From Gammaproteobacteria bacterium (GTDB lineage: Bacteria > Pseudomonadota > Gammaproteobacteria > Pseudomonadales > UBA7434), in contig JAJRPK010000263.1 in assembly GCA_024280785.1 (NCBI GenBank), forward strand, positions 1 through 25,997: 25,997 nucleotides of DNA. Direction: 5' to 3'. This document shows, in pieces, positions 16,115 to 22,449 of the stretch (position 1 is the first letter of the stretch; every line of letters starts with the position of its first letter). The translations under genes and the position numbers were made by a program. The notes beneath the pieces were generated by a model, which was not told the origin of the DNA, searched no databases, and saw nothing but the letters and a program-made list of their open reading frames with translations.

Positions 16115-16143
16115 GGGGTCGCCCGACAGCGACCCCCTTTTTT
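16115..16143 (+). terminator. Rho-independent terminator downstream of ygiQ-GST-SnoaL run
   Basis: Perfect 8-bp GC-rich stem GGGGTCGC / GCGACCCC (16115-16122 and 16129-16136) with a 6-nt loop, followed after one C by six T (16138-16143). It lies about 130 nt past the SnoaL stop on the same strand. A competing perfect hairpin, TGTCGGG-GTCG-CCCGACA (16111-16128), uses the loop and the left arm of this stem, so only one can form at a time. Confidence 0.9.
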
Positions 16144-16156
16144 CAACAGCAAAAAA

Positions 16157-16176
16157 AGGAGGAAAAAATGCCGTAA
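16157..16176 (+). other. Perfect Shine-Dalgarno with two-codon ORF (Met-Pro-stop)
   Basis: AGGAGG (16157-16162) lies 5 nt before ATG CCG TAA (16168-16176). Beyond the stop the same frame stays open for about 40 more codons. It may be chance, a dead gene start, or a minimal translated leader; the next gene downstream is on the other strand, so there is no obvious gene for it to control. Confidence 0.35.
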
Positions 16177-16413
16177 GCGTTCCGTCGCTTAAGCTCGGAT
16201 AGCTTGCAAGCGTGGACTATTTGTGGACGCCTACATCGGATGTTTTACAGCAACTCGTTAATCTTTGAGGACTGTAGGTTCGTTGCTGCTAGGAGCTAGG
16301 TTAGGGCGGTTCGATGAAGGCAGCTCAAATGAGTGGGGTAAAAAGAGCTTTGCCAAAACTGTAGCGGGCAGCGGACGTGGAAGCCGCTTAGCCGTTAGAA
16401 GAAAGATCAGCGT

Positions 16414-16827
16414 TTAAGGATTTGTATCCATGCATATAAGATCGTCGCTAAGCTCACCCCACGCAGGAGCTGTCGATTGCCAAAAGAGCATGCTGGGTTT
16501 TACCCAACTGCTGTCGTCAAAACTGCCTGCTTTGATGAGTGTCATCCCCGGCATGCCGTCGCCGGTCGAGGCAACGGGTGAGCCGCAATTAGGGCAAAAC
16601 CCTCGAGTTACTTTTTTCCCCGACTTTGCTGTAACCGTGTAAGTTTTTAATGTCCCTTTGTCCAAGCTAAATTGCTCATCGCTTAGCATGCAAAAGGTAA
16701 CCCGTGCGCTGCCCGTACTGCGTTGGCAGTCCAAACATTGGCAGTGTCCGGCCATGGTGTCGTCGTTCACGGTTGCGGTAAACCGAATATCGCCGCATAG
16801 GCAACCGCCGCTTTGTGTTGGACTCAT
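16414..16827 (-). CDS. GFA family (glutathione-dependent formaldehyde-activating fold) zinc protein
   Basis: A 137-residue protein of the GFA/CENP-V fold. Three zinc-binding cysteine groups are seen: GGCLCGDIRF near the start, HCQCLDCQRSTGS (about 32-44), and FCPNCGSPVAS (about 78-88). Members were named for formaldehyde activation with glutathione, but that activity is disputed and most homologues are uncharacterised. I chose the ATG at 16827 (MSPTQSGGCLCG) rather than the longer frame from 16893: it places the first conserved strand at the usual distance, has AGAGAG a few bases upstream, and avoids overlap with the AraC gene. The gene lies about 40 nt downstream of that regulator on the same strand and is probably co-transcribed. 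Confidence 0.88.
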   Translation of the reverse strand: MSPTQSGGCLCGDIRFTATVNDDTMAGHCQCLDCQRSTGSARVTFCMLSDEQFSLDKGTLKTYTVTAKSGKKVTRGFCPNCGSPVASTGDGMPGMTLIKAGSFDDSSWVKPSMLFWQSTAPAWGELSDDLICMDTNP

Positions 16828-16867
16828 ATCGATCTCTCTATTTGTATGCGATAGTTTTTTATGCAGG

Positions 16868-17959
16868 TTACGCTGATGCTTCTTCTGCGTCATCTTGCTG
16901 ATTAAGCTTTATGCGGTATTCGCCGGGGGTCATGCTTGTCCATTTTTTAAACGAGCGGTGAAATACGCTGGGTTCGTCGTAACCCATTAGTGCCGAGATT
17001 GCGTTGATTTTTAATTCGGGTTGTTTTAGATAGTGGATGGCGGCGTCGCGACGAGTCGTGTCTTTAAATTTTTGGTAAGTGGTGTCTTCTTTATTTAAGC
17101 GTCGGCGCAGCGTAGAGACTGACATGTTTAATAAGCCGGCCATCTCTTCTACCGAAGGAAAGTCCTTGGTAAATTCACTGCCAATATGCTTGCGCATACG
17201 CGTAATAATATTGTTAGTTGAACTCACTTCTTCTGCCAATAAAGCGTATGGGGCGTTGCGTAAAAAAGTTTTTAGGCTGTCCTCGTTCTGTACAATGCGA
17301 GCTTTTAAATAGTGGCTGCTAAATTTAAATTGGGCGTAGTCCGAACCAAAACTAATCGGGCTGTTGAATAATTTTTGATACCGAGAGAGGTTCTCAGGCG
17401 TTTCGCCCGGCAGGTTGACCTCTTGTAGTGTAATGGCATTGCCTATCAACCAGCCGCAAAAGCGCCGCCAAGCTGAAAGTATATGTGCGCTGGCTAAAAT
17501 CCCATCGCTGGTTAATTCATCATTAACCATTCTATAAGAGGGTAGTTCGAATACAGCGACATCGGGTGTTTCAGTATAGAGTCGACGTTTCTTGGTAGGA
17601 GTGTGGCCAATGAGTGCTTGTTGAAAATCACTGAATTCGTTGCCTCGCACCATCGCATCGCCGAGAGAATCGCAATGGATAATCATTAAGCAGGTCATGC
17701 GAAAGGAACCTAAGGGGGATTTGATTTGTGGCAGCATGCCAAAAGATTCATCTTGTAACGTCCACATGATTCGCTGGTACAGTCGATTATATAAATCAGC
17801 AGAAATGTACTCGGGTAAATCCTGATCGGGTGAGCGGGGATCAAAGGGCATCTCCGCTGCTTTTAGAATGCTACCGATATCGTGCCCTTGTGCTTCGGCA
17901 ACTTTGATCATCGAACAGGCAAATTTAGTGGGAATGATAGCGCTACTAATTGAAGACAT
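16868..17959 (-). CDS. AraC family transcriptional regulator (OruR/ArgR-like, long N-terminal sensor)
   Basis: A 363-residue regulator with the two-part layout of the OruR type: an N-terminal ligand-sensing region of the 'arabinose-binding domain of AraC' Pfam type (about residues 20-215) and a C-terminal double helix-turn-helix (about 260-355). MAGLLNMSVSTLRRRLNKE is the first HTH and INAISALMGYDEPSVFHRSFKKW, followed by TGMTPGEYR-like SMTPGEYR, is the second, a standard AraC signature. Such proteins often control catabolic or stress genes next door, making the GFA-family gene 40 nt downstream a candidate member of its operon. The effector is unknown. The ATG at 17959 begins MSSISSAIIPTKFA; no strong Shine-Dalgarno was noted. 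Confidence 0.93.
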   Translation of the reverse strand: MSSISSAIIPTKFACSMIKVAEAQGHDIGSILKAAEMPFDPRSPDQDLPEYISADLYNRLYQRIMWTLQDESFGMLPQIKSPLGSFRMTCLMIIHCDSLGDAMVRGNEFSDFQQALIGHTPTKKRRLYTETPDVAVFELPSYRMVNDELTSDGILASAHILSAWRRFCGWLIGNAITLQEVNLPGETPENLSRYQKLFNSPISFGSDYAQFKFSSHYLKARIVQNEDSLKTFLRNAPYALLAEEVSSTNNIITRMRKHIGSEFTKDFPSVEEMAGLLNMSVSTLRRRLNKEDTTYQKFKDTTRRDAAIHYLKQPELKINAISALMGYDEPSVFHRSFKKWTSMTPGEYRIKLNQQDDAEEASA

Positions 17960-18511
17960 AGAAAAATCTGCTCCGGAGTCGTCGAATTTTAGTTGCGAGC
18001 CTTATGGTAAAGGCCCGGTAGTTATAGATCACTGATTTGAACGGATCTTGGTACAACTAACTGGATTTGATAGCCACTAGTGGGGCTATACATATTAATT
18101 AATAAGGCAATAAAGATGGCCGTAAGAGGCGTAAACACAGTTGCTAATACAAAGAGTTGAAGGGATTAGCTACGTGGAGAAAGTTCAATTTGAACGAAAT
18201 CGGCGCGGATTGTATCAGAATTAGTGTTAAATCCCAAATAATAAGCGATAAAAGCCATTTTGATGATGCTTTGGATGGAGAAGGGCGTTTTTACCAGCCT
18301 GATGTTTTGATGTTTTTAATGGTGAGTGTTGAGATATATAAACAGTAGCGTGCCTTTAATGAGACTCTGGGTGGATTATTGCTAAATAATTGAAAATAAA
18401 GTAGTTTTATATTTTTTGGCGGTTTGCTTAAATGAAACACAGGCTGAGTAGATATCAAGATGCCGTCTTTTGAATAAGGTGTTAAATGCTCTCAAGCTAG
18501 AGGATCATGAC
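17960..18511. other. AT-rich intergenic region upstream of AraC regulator and DUF6429 gene
   Basis: A 552-base region without a supportable gene, noticeably AT-rich in its right half. It should contain the promoters of both divergent neighbours. A perfect 10-bp palindrome CCACTAGTGG (18074-18083) lies inside the wider pairing ATAGCC/GGCTAT, about 115 bp before the regulator gene, and is a possible operator. A 63-codon frame at 18157-18348 with a TTG start has no recognisable family and no ribosome site. Confidence 0.5.
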
Positions 18512-18736
18512 ATGGGAATAGATGAAGATAAAATTGATGAAGCTGTTCTCGCATTATTGTATCTCACCTTACATGATGAACGGAGAGCCTGGAAAGCTCT
18601 TGATTTCGAAGTTATGAACAGGTTGCATGAAAAGGGATTTATTGATAATTCAGCAAATAAAAGTAAATCGGTTTGGCTTACTGAAAAAGGGCTTTCTGAA
18701 TCAAAGGAGTTGTTTGGCAAGTTGTTCGCAACCTGA
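18512..18736 (+). CDS. Small DUF6429-like protein
   Basis: A 74-residue protein from ATG 18512: MGIDEDKIDEAVLALLYLTL, then AWKALDFEVMNRLHEKGFI, KSKSVWLTEKG and a final SKELFGKLF helix. This order matches the DUF6429 family as I remember it, small proteins with a winged-helix look and no assigned function. An upstream in-frame TTG (18470) would add 14 residues, but AGAGG (18499-18503) lies 8 nt before the ATG and the family normally begins at this Met. It stands alone in AT-rich DNA with no co-directional partner. Members are often near mobile or accessory DNA, but nothing here proves transfer. Confidence 0.8.
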   Translation: MGIDEDKIDEAVLALLYLTLHDERRAWKALDFEVMNRLHEKGFIDNSANKSKSVWLTEKGLSESKELFGKLFAT

Positions 18737-18940
18737 ATATACGCAAGGTTCCGATATCAGATAACAACTTGCTGACACTCGTTCTGGCCAACAGCGGCCT
18801 CTATTCGACGCGGATAAACACGTGCGCCATTTAGCAAAGCTTTAGGCTTAAAAGTGGATTCCTAATATGGAATATTATTTATCTATTATAAGCTGGAAGG
18901 TAAATTTAGAATACGAATTTTAATTCATTTGTTTACAGGC

Positions 18941-20560
18941 TTACCCAGCTTTACGCACTTCAAATCCATTTTTTGATACATACTCTTCTAACCATTTCGT
19001 AGTATGGTTGTAACTCATAGGTCTTGATAAGTGGTATCCTTGCAAGACATCACAGCCTATTTCCCTCACATTATTAAGTATTAGTTCATCCTCGACACCT
19101 TCTGCAACGACGGTTCTGCCCAAGTTGTGACAGAGCTCTACCATAGATTTAACAATCGACCTGCTTTCCGAGCTAGTTACGATATCTTTTACAAAAGATT
19201 GGTCGATTTTAATAATTTGCGCTGGGATCTCCCGTAACAAAGACAGTGACGAATAACCCGTACCAAAGTCATCTAACGCTATTTTTGCACCAAGTCCTAT
19301 TAGGCTATTGACGACTTCTTTGGCGCGCGTCGAGTCAACCATAATTGCACTTTCAGTGATTTCAAAACATAGCCGATCGGCTGACACGCCAAATTCATCA
19401 ATACAATCTTTGATGTATTGAACTAATTCTTTATTCTGTAAATCGACGACGGATAAATTCAAACTCATGGAAAGGTTTAGGCCAAGTCTGCTCCATGATT
19501 GAAGCTGCTGGATTGACCGTCTAATTACCCATCGGCTAACGCTTCCGATGAATCGGCTTTTCTCGATTTGAGGAATAAATTCGCTGGGTGGTATGAAACT
19601 ACCGTCAGATTGACGCCATCGAATAAGCGCCTCGAATCCCGTAAGGCTACAATCTTGTGAAAAAAATACGGGTTGATAATAAAGCTCAAACTCGTCTCTC
19701 GTCAGCGCTTCTTTAACACGCGAGATCAATCCTAACCGCTGAGGTGATAGAGAATCCTCAGCTTCGTTATAGAGCATAAAATGTTGCTTGTTATCCTTCG
19801 CTAGATACATGGCAATGTCTGCACGCTTTAGTAAAGACTCCTGATCAAGGCCATCGCGGGGATAGAGTGAAATTCCAATGCTCATATCGACAACCAATGC
19901 GTGATCATCAATCAAAAATTGATCTTCAATGGATTGACTAACCCTTTTTGCTTCCTCTATAACGGCTTGTTCATTTCCTGTAGGCAGTACCAATGCAAAT
20001 TCATCTCCACCTAAACGAGAGATAATGTTGTGTTCGTGCGATAGCTTATTAAGTCGGCGTCCTAATTGATTCAGTAGTTTGTCACCTATTGCATGGCCAA
20101 GTGTGTCGTTAATTTCCTTAAAACGATCTAAGTCCATCATGAGAACAGCAAAGGTAGAATTTTCGGCACGAGCCTCGACAATTGTGTTATTCAGATACTC
20201 CATAAAATGCATGCGGTTAGGCAAGCCGGTTAACCCATCGTGGCGTGCATCATAGAACTCACGAGCAGCTCGCTGGTGCGCTTGCTCAATCGATTTAAGG
20301 CTCAAGTGAATAATGACGATAACAAAAGCACCACCACCACCCAGAATGGTTGCAAGACCTAATTCGATAACCGATACGGGTTCAAATAGCAGGACTAGCA
20401 AAAAACCGGCGTAGCCAATGGTAAAGGTACCAATGAGTACTGTTAGTAGCCACCATCCGTTGCTATCGCTGTCTTGGCTCACCTTGTAAGCAGGTTTGAG
20501 CGAAGAAAAAAGACAGATAAGGCCAAGCAATACCAATGTAATTGAAACCAGTTTTATCAT
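18941..20560 (-). CDS. Membrane GGDEF-EAL protein (c-di-GMP cyclase/phosphodiesterase)
   Basis: A 539-residue inner-membrane protein combining both c-di-GMP domains. Three predicted helices at about 2-20, 36-58 and 64-88 anchor it without a recognisable sensor domain. The GGDEF domain (about 105-265) has an intact GGDEF at 184-188 and no RxxD inhibitory site just upstream. The EAL domain (about 285-535) keeps Glu310 (EAL), Asn368, Glu400, Asp430-Asp431 (DDFGTG), Lys451 (KID) and Glu487 (AEGVE), so a phosphodiesterase should also be active. Which activity wins cannot be read from sequence. A GTG at 20575 would add five residues; neither start has a good Shine-Dalgarno, and I chose the ATG because the first helix follows at once. 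Confidence 0.93.
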   Translation of the reverse strand: MIKLVSITLVLLGLICLFSSLKPAYKVSQDSDSNGWWLLTVLIGTFTIGYAGFLLVLLFEPVSVIELGLATILGGGGAFVIVIIHLSLKSIEQAHQRAAREFYDARHDGLTGLPNRMHFMEYLNNTIVEARAENSTFAVLMMDLDRFKEINDTLGHAIGDKLLNQLGRRLNKLSHEHNIISRLGGDEFALVLPTGNEQAVIEEAKRVSQSIEDQFLIDDHALVVDMSIGISLYPRDGLDQESLLKRADIAMYLAKDNKQHFMLYNEAEDSLSPQRLGLISRVKEALTRDEFELYYQPVFFSQDCSLTGFEALIRWRQSDGSFIPPSEFIPQIEKSRFIGSVSRWVIRRSIQQLQSWSRLGLNLSMSLNLSVVDLQNKELVQYIKDCIDEFGVSADRLCFEITESAIMVDSTRAKEVVNSLIGLGAKIALDDFGTGYSSLSLLREIPAQIIKIDQSFVKDIVTSSESRSIVKSMVELCHNLGRTVVAEGVEDELILNNVREIGCDVLQGYHLSRPMSYNHTTKWLEEYVSKNGFEVRKAG

Positions 20561-20899
20561 GACATGTGTAGGCACAAATAAGTGCGATAGCCTATATGAA
20601 ATCCAGCTCTTCGGTTATCGCTAGTTGATGAGGAAAATTATCCATGCATTTAGCATAGACTATTTTTGATGTGTGGAATGGGGCTTTGGGCCAGGGCGGT
20701 GGGGGGCATTGATCGCTTTTAACTCCAGCAAGAACAATGGCTTGCAGTTTCTAGAGTCAAAAGTAAGCCTCATAGAATTTGGTTCTTCGGTGAAAAGGAT
20801 GGCAACACGCTTTGGTCAAAGTGTTTGCGCCAAAAAGAGTTTTGCTCCCCTATCTGCTCCATATTAGCTTTTTCCCTCAATGTCTTTTAATTAAAACAT
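20561..20899. other. Intergenic region between GGDEF-EAL gene and arsR
   Basis: About 340 bases between divergent genes. Open frames continue upstream of the ArsR coding region here, but nothing in their translations resembles the family and the mapped arsR promoter lies downstream of them. I see no repeat, RNA or terminator. The GGDEF-EAL promoter should lie in the left part. Confidence 0.45.
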
Positions 20900-20915
20900 T
20901 CAACCAAATGGTTGA
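20900..20915. promoter_or_regulatory. Palindromic ArsR-type operator
   Basis: A perfect inverted repeat TCAACCA-AA-TGGTTGA whose right arm overlaps the -35 box of the arsR promoter. A further half-site, TGGTTGA, occurs at 20948-20954, across the proposed start codon. ArsR-family repressors bind such short palindromes at their own promoters, so autorepression is the natural reading; this is inference from position and symmetry. Confidence 0.75.
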
Positions 20916-20939
20916 CTTTAAATTAATCCAACATATACT
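20912..20939 (+). promoter_or_regulatory. Sigma-70 promoter of arsR-SRPBCC operon
   Basis: TTGACT (20912-20917) and TATACT (20934-20939), spaced by 16 bp, each match the consensus at five of six bases. Initiation about 7 nt after the -10 falls at 20946-20947, on the A of the arsR ATG, implying a leaderless transcript. Confidence 0.7.
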
Positions 20940-20946
20940 AAGCCAC

Positions 20947-21291
20947 ATGGTTGAATATAGTGACGACAAAATTATTTCTGAGGTGCTTAAAAGTATGAGT
21001 GACGTTACACGCCGCTCACTTTTAACCAGGCTTTGCCAAGAGGGCCCTTGCCGAGTAACCGATTTGGCTTCTTATTATGATATGTCTCTGAATGCTATAT
21101 CCAAACATATAAAAGTTTTAGAGCGATGTGAACTTGTTACACGCAAGACAATCGGCAGGACCCATTGGATAGAAGCGGATTTAGCGCGTATTCATGTTGT
21201 AGAAAATTGGTTTAAGGAGCTTAAATCAATTTGGGAACTCCGTCTTGAAAAATTAACGGATATACTTGAATCGGAGACGAAAAATGACTGA
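20947..21291 (+). CDS. ArsR/SmtB family transcriptional regulator, probably leaderless
   Basis: A 114-residue winged-helix repressor. After MVEYSDDKIISEVLKSMSD comes TRRSLLTRL, the usual ArsR opening, then the recognition helix region VTDLASYYDMSLNAISKHIKVLE (about 36-58) and the wing TRKTIGRTHWIEA. No metal-binding CxC pair is seen, which fits the ArsR subgroup paired with SRPBCC/AHSA1 genes rather than metal sensors. The same frame is open upstream to 20812, but those residues do not look like ArsR and would start before the mapped promoter; ATG 20947 matches the family length and coincides with the predicted transcription start. It overlaps the next gene by 8 nt, indicating one operon and likely autoregulation. 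Confidence 0.9.
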   Translation: MVEYSDDKIISEVLKSMSDVTRRSLLTRLCQEGPCRVTDLASYYDMSLNAISKHIKVLERCELVTRKTIGRTHWIEADLARIHVVENWFKELKSIWELRLEKLTDILESETKND

Positions 21292-21718
21292 ACTAACGGT
21301 TAATGTAAGTAAGACTATCAAAGCACCTATTACAAAAGTATTTGATGCATGGTTAGATCCAGACACACTAGCAAAGTTCATGCTTCCCATGCCGGGTATG
21401 GAGAACTCTCAAGTCAAAAATGAAGCCCATGAAGGAGGTTTATTTACAATAACCATGCATGTTGGAACTAATAAAGTTCCTCATACAGGGAAGTATATAG
21501 AAATAGACCGCCCCAAAAAATTGGTTTTTACATGGGAATCGCCAGAGTCAATTGATGGCAGTATTGTTACATTAAATTTTACTGAGCTAAATGAGAATCA
21601 AACCAAGGTTGAACTTTCGCATGTGAAATTTATTGATGAACAACGTCGATCAAATCATGAAAGTGGCTGGGAAAATATATTAAATACACTTTTCCAAATG
21701 TTTGGCTCAAGTCAATAG
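21284..21718 (+). CDS. SRPBCC (AHSA1/START-like) domain protein
   Basis: A 144-residue single-domain protein of the Bet v1-like SRPBCC/AHSA1 fold, which forms a cavity for a hydrophobic ligand. Typical features: VNVSKTIKAPITKVFDAWLDPDTLAKFM at the start, a GGLFTITMHVG strand, HTGKYIEIDRPKKLVFTWESP, VTLNFTELNENQTKVELSH, and a C-terminal helix GWENILNTLFQMF lining the pocket. GGAG lies 8 nt before ATG 21284, which overlaps the end of arsR by 8 nt. ArsR-SRPBCC pairs are a common operon type in proteobacteria; the repressor probably responds to the small molecule or stress this protein handles, but the ligand is unknown. Confidence 0.9.
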   Translation: MTELTVNVSKTIKAPITKVFDAWLDPDTLAKFMLPMPGMENSQVKNEAHEGGLFTITMHVGTNKVPHTGKYIEIDRPKKLVFTWESPESIDGSIVTLNFTELNENQTKVELSHVKFIDEQRRSNHESGWENILNTLFQMFGSSQ

Positions 21719-21783
21719 CAGACAAATATTTGGATGGTTTATAACCGCTTCTATCTATTAGAAAAAATGAGGTGAACTTATAG

Positions 21784-21960
21784 ATGCCGTAAATTTAGTC
21801 ATACTTTTGGCGCTGGTCGAATACGTTATTTTTATCAGTATTGTTGGGGCTAGTAGAAATAAGTATGGTGTGTCTGCACCAGCAACAACGGGGGATGAGG
21901 TATGGGAGCGCCTATACCGAATACAGGTGAATACAGGTGAATACTGCTGAGCAGCTGGTA
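21784..21960 (+). pseudogene. MAPEG family membrane protein, 5' fragment broken by frameshifts
   Basis: In the frame starting at 21783 the sequence reads NLVILLALVEYVIF, then GASRNKYGVSAPATTGDEVW and ERLYRIQVNT, a clear N-terminal MAPEG (eicosanoid/glutathione metabolism) protein. ATACAGGTGA occurs twice in tandem at 21921-21940; this 10-bp duplication shifts the frame, and the expected continuation VNTAEQLV is found in the +1 frame from 21937. GAGGTGA (21769-21775) stands 8 nt before an ATG at 21784 whose frame stops after ATG CCG TAA; restoring one base after the ATG would give Met-Ala-Val-Asn-Leu-Val in frame, so a second frameshift is likely. After EQLV the MAPEG similarity stops abruptly. 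It follows the ArsR-SRPBCC operon on the same strand and was probably once part of it. Confidence 0.82.
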
Positions 21961-22305
21961 TCGGGTACCGTAGATATCGGTAGCATAACTGGCCTATTTG
22001 TCGAAACAGCTTTTTTCGTAAATTACATTTTTGATTCGCTGGGTAGCTCTGATTTTCTTAATGGCATAACAACCTTTGAAGTAGAAAGCTTGGGCTCCAT
22101 TGTGTGTACTGTTAAAAATATTTGCTCTCAAACCCGCGTTGGATCAATTGAGTTTTTTGCTTCTGCGACCTTTCTTGCCGGTGTTGATAACCCATTCCCA
22201 AATTATTCACCTGTTCCCATTCCAATCTCTGCCTTTTTATTTGGTTCTGCATTGTTAGGGTTGGCTGGAACTAAACATAGAAAAACTGGATTAAAAAAAG
22301 CGTAG
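21937..22305 (+). CDS. Chimeric ORF: MAPEG remnant joined to exosortase-sorted (VPxPx-CTERM-like) protein tail
   Basis: An open frame of 122 codons from GTG 21937. Its first eight residues (VNTAEQLV) continue the broken MAPEG gene; from about residue 9 the content changes to a secreted-protein sequence ending in a sorting signal: SPVPIPISAFLFGSALLGLAG followed by basic KHRK. That motif, hydrophobic helix and basic end are the C-terminal anchor of PEP-CTERM/VPLPA-CTERM proteins, which exosortases process. There is no signal peptide, which such proteins need, so I read it as the 3' end of another gene fused onto the MAPEG fragment and probably not functional. The GTG has no independent ribosome site except the duplicated CAGGTG. 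No exosortase gene is in the window. Confidence 0.55.
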   Translation: MNTAEQLVSGTVDIGSITGLFVETAFFVNYIFDSLGSSDFLNGITTFEVESLGSIVCTVKNICSQTRVGSIEFFASATFLAGVDNPFPNYSPVPIPISAFLFGSALLGLAGTKHRKTGLKKA

Positions 22306-22364
22306 AGGAATTGTCGGTAACCTTAACGTAATCAGCATACGAGGCGTTCAATGCGACATTTATG

Positions 22365-22397
22365 GTTAGAGAAAATGTTAATAACAATTTCTCTAAC
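22365..22397. terminator. Symmetric hairpin between convergent genes, candidate bidirectional terminator
   Basis: GTTAGAGAAA (22365-22374) pairs perfectly with TTTCTCTAAC (22388-22397); inside, after an A/A mismatch, TGTTA and TAACA continue the symmetry. It lies between two convergent genes, 60 bp past one stop and 53 bp past the other. No T-run follows on either strand, so a protein-binding site is the alternative. Confidence 0.45.
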
Positions 22398-22449
22398 GTT
22401 CATTTGATCCACCTATGAGTTAATAATTTATTATTTAACGATTGCCTGT

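Larger units (their letters stand above)
15987..16413. other. Convergent non-coding region with terminator and further hairpins
   Basis: A 427-base gene-free stretch between convergent genes. It holds a strong plus-strand terminator (16115-16143), then AGGAGG-led ATG CCG TAA (16157-16176), the hairpin TAAGCG-TTCCGT-CGCTTA (16174-16191), the palindrome GCTTGCAAGC (16202-16211), and a possible AGCGG/CCGCT stem near 16371-16390. The segment CCTACATCGGATGTTTTACAGC resembles, loosely and from memory, dispersed gammaproteobacterial intergenic repeats. No protein of note reads through it on either strand. Confidence 0.6.

Noticed and set aside
16371..16410. GCCGCTTAGCCGTTAG resembling an integron attC core
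   Set aside because: The GTTAGAA does not fit the GTTRRRY core, there is no matching partner site and no cassette structure.
16828..16893. Longer start for the GFA-family gene
   Set aside because: It adds 22 basic residues not typical of the family and overlaps the upstream AraC gene; a better-placed ATG with AGAGAG exists at 16827.
18157..18348. 63-codon plus-strand frame in AT-rich DNA
   Set aside because: TTG start without Shine-Dalgarno and no family resemblance; too weak to call a gene.
18740..18860. Short minus-strand reading with ALLNGARVYPRRIEAAV that faintly resembles the C-terminal part of acyl-CoA ligases
   Set aside because: Only about 35 codons between stops; the likeness could be chance. 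BLASTX of 18737-18940 would decide whether it is a gene relic.
20812..20946. N-terminal extension of the ArsR frame
   Set aside because: The residues do not look like ArsR and the promoter at 20912-20939 lies inside this stretch, so it should not be translated.
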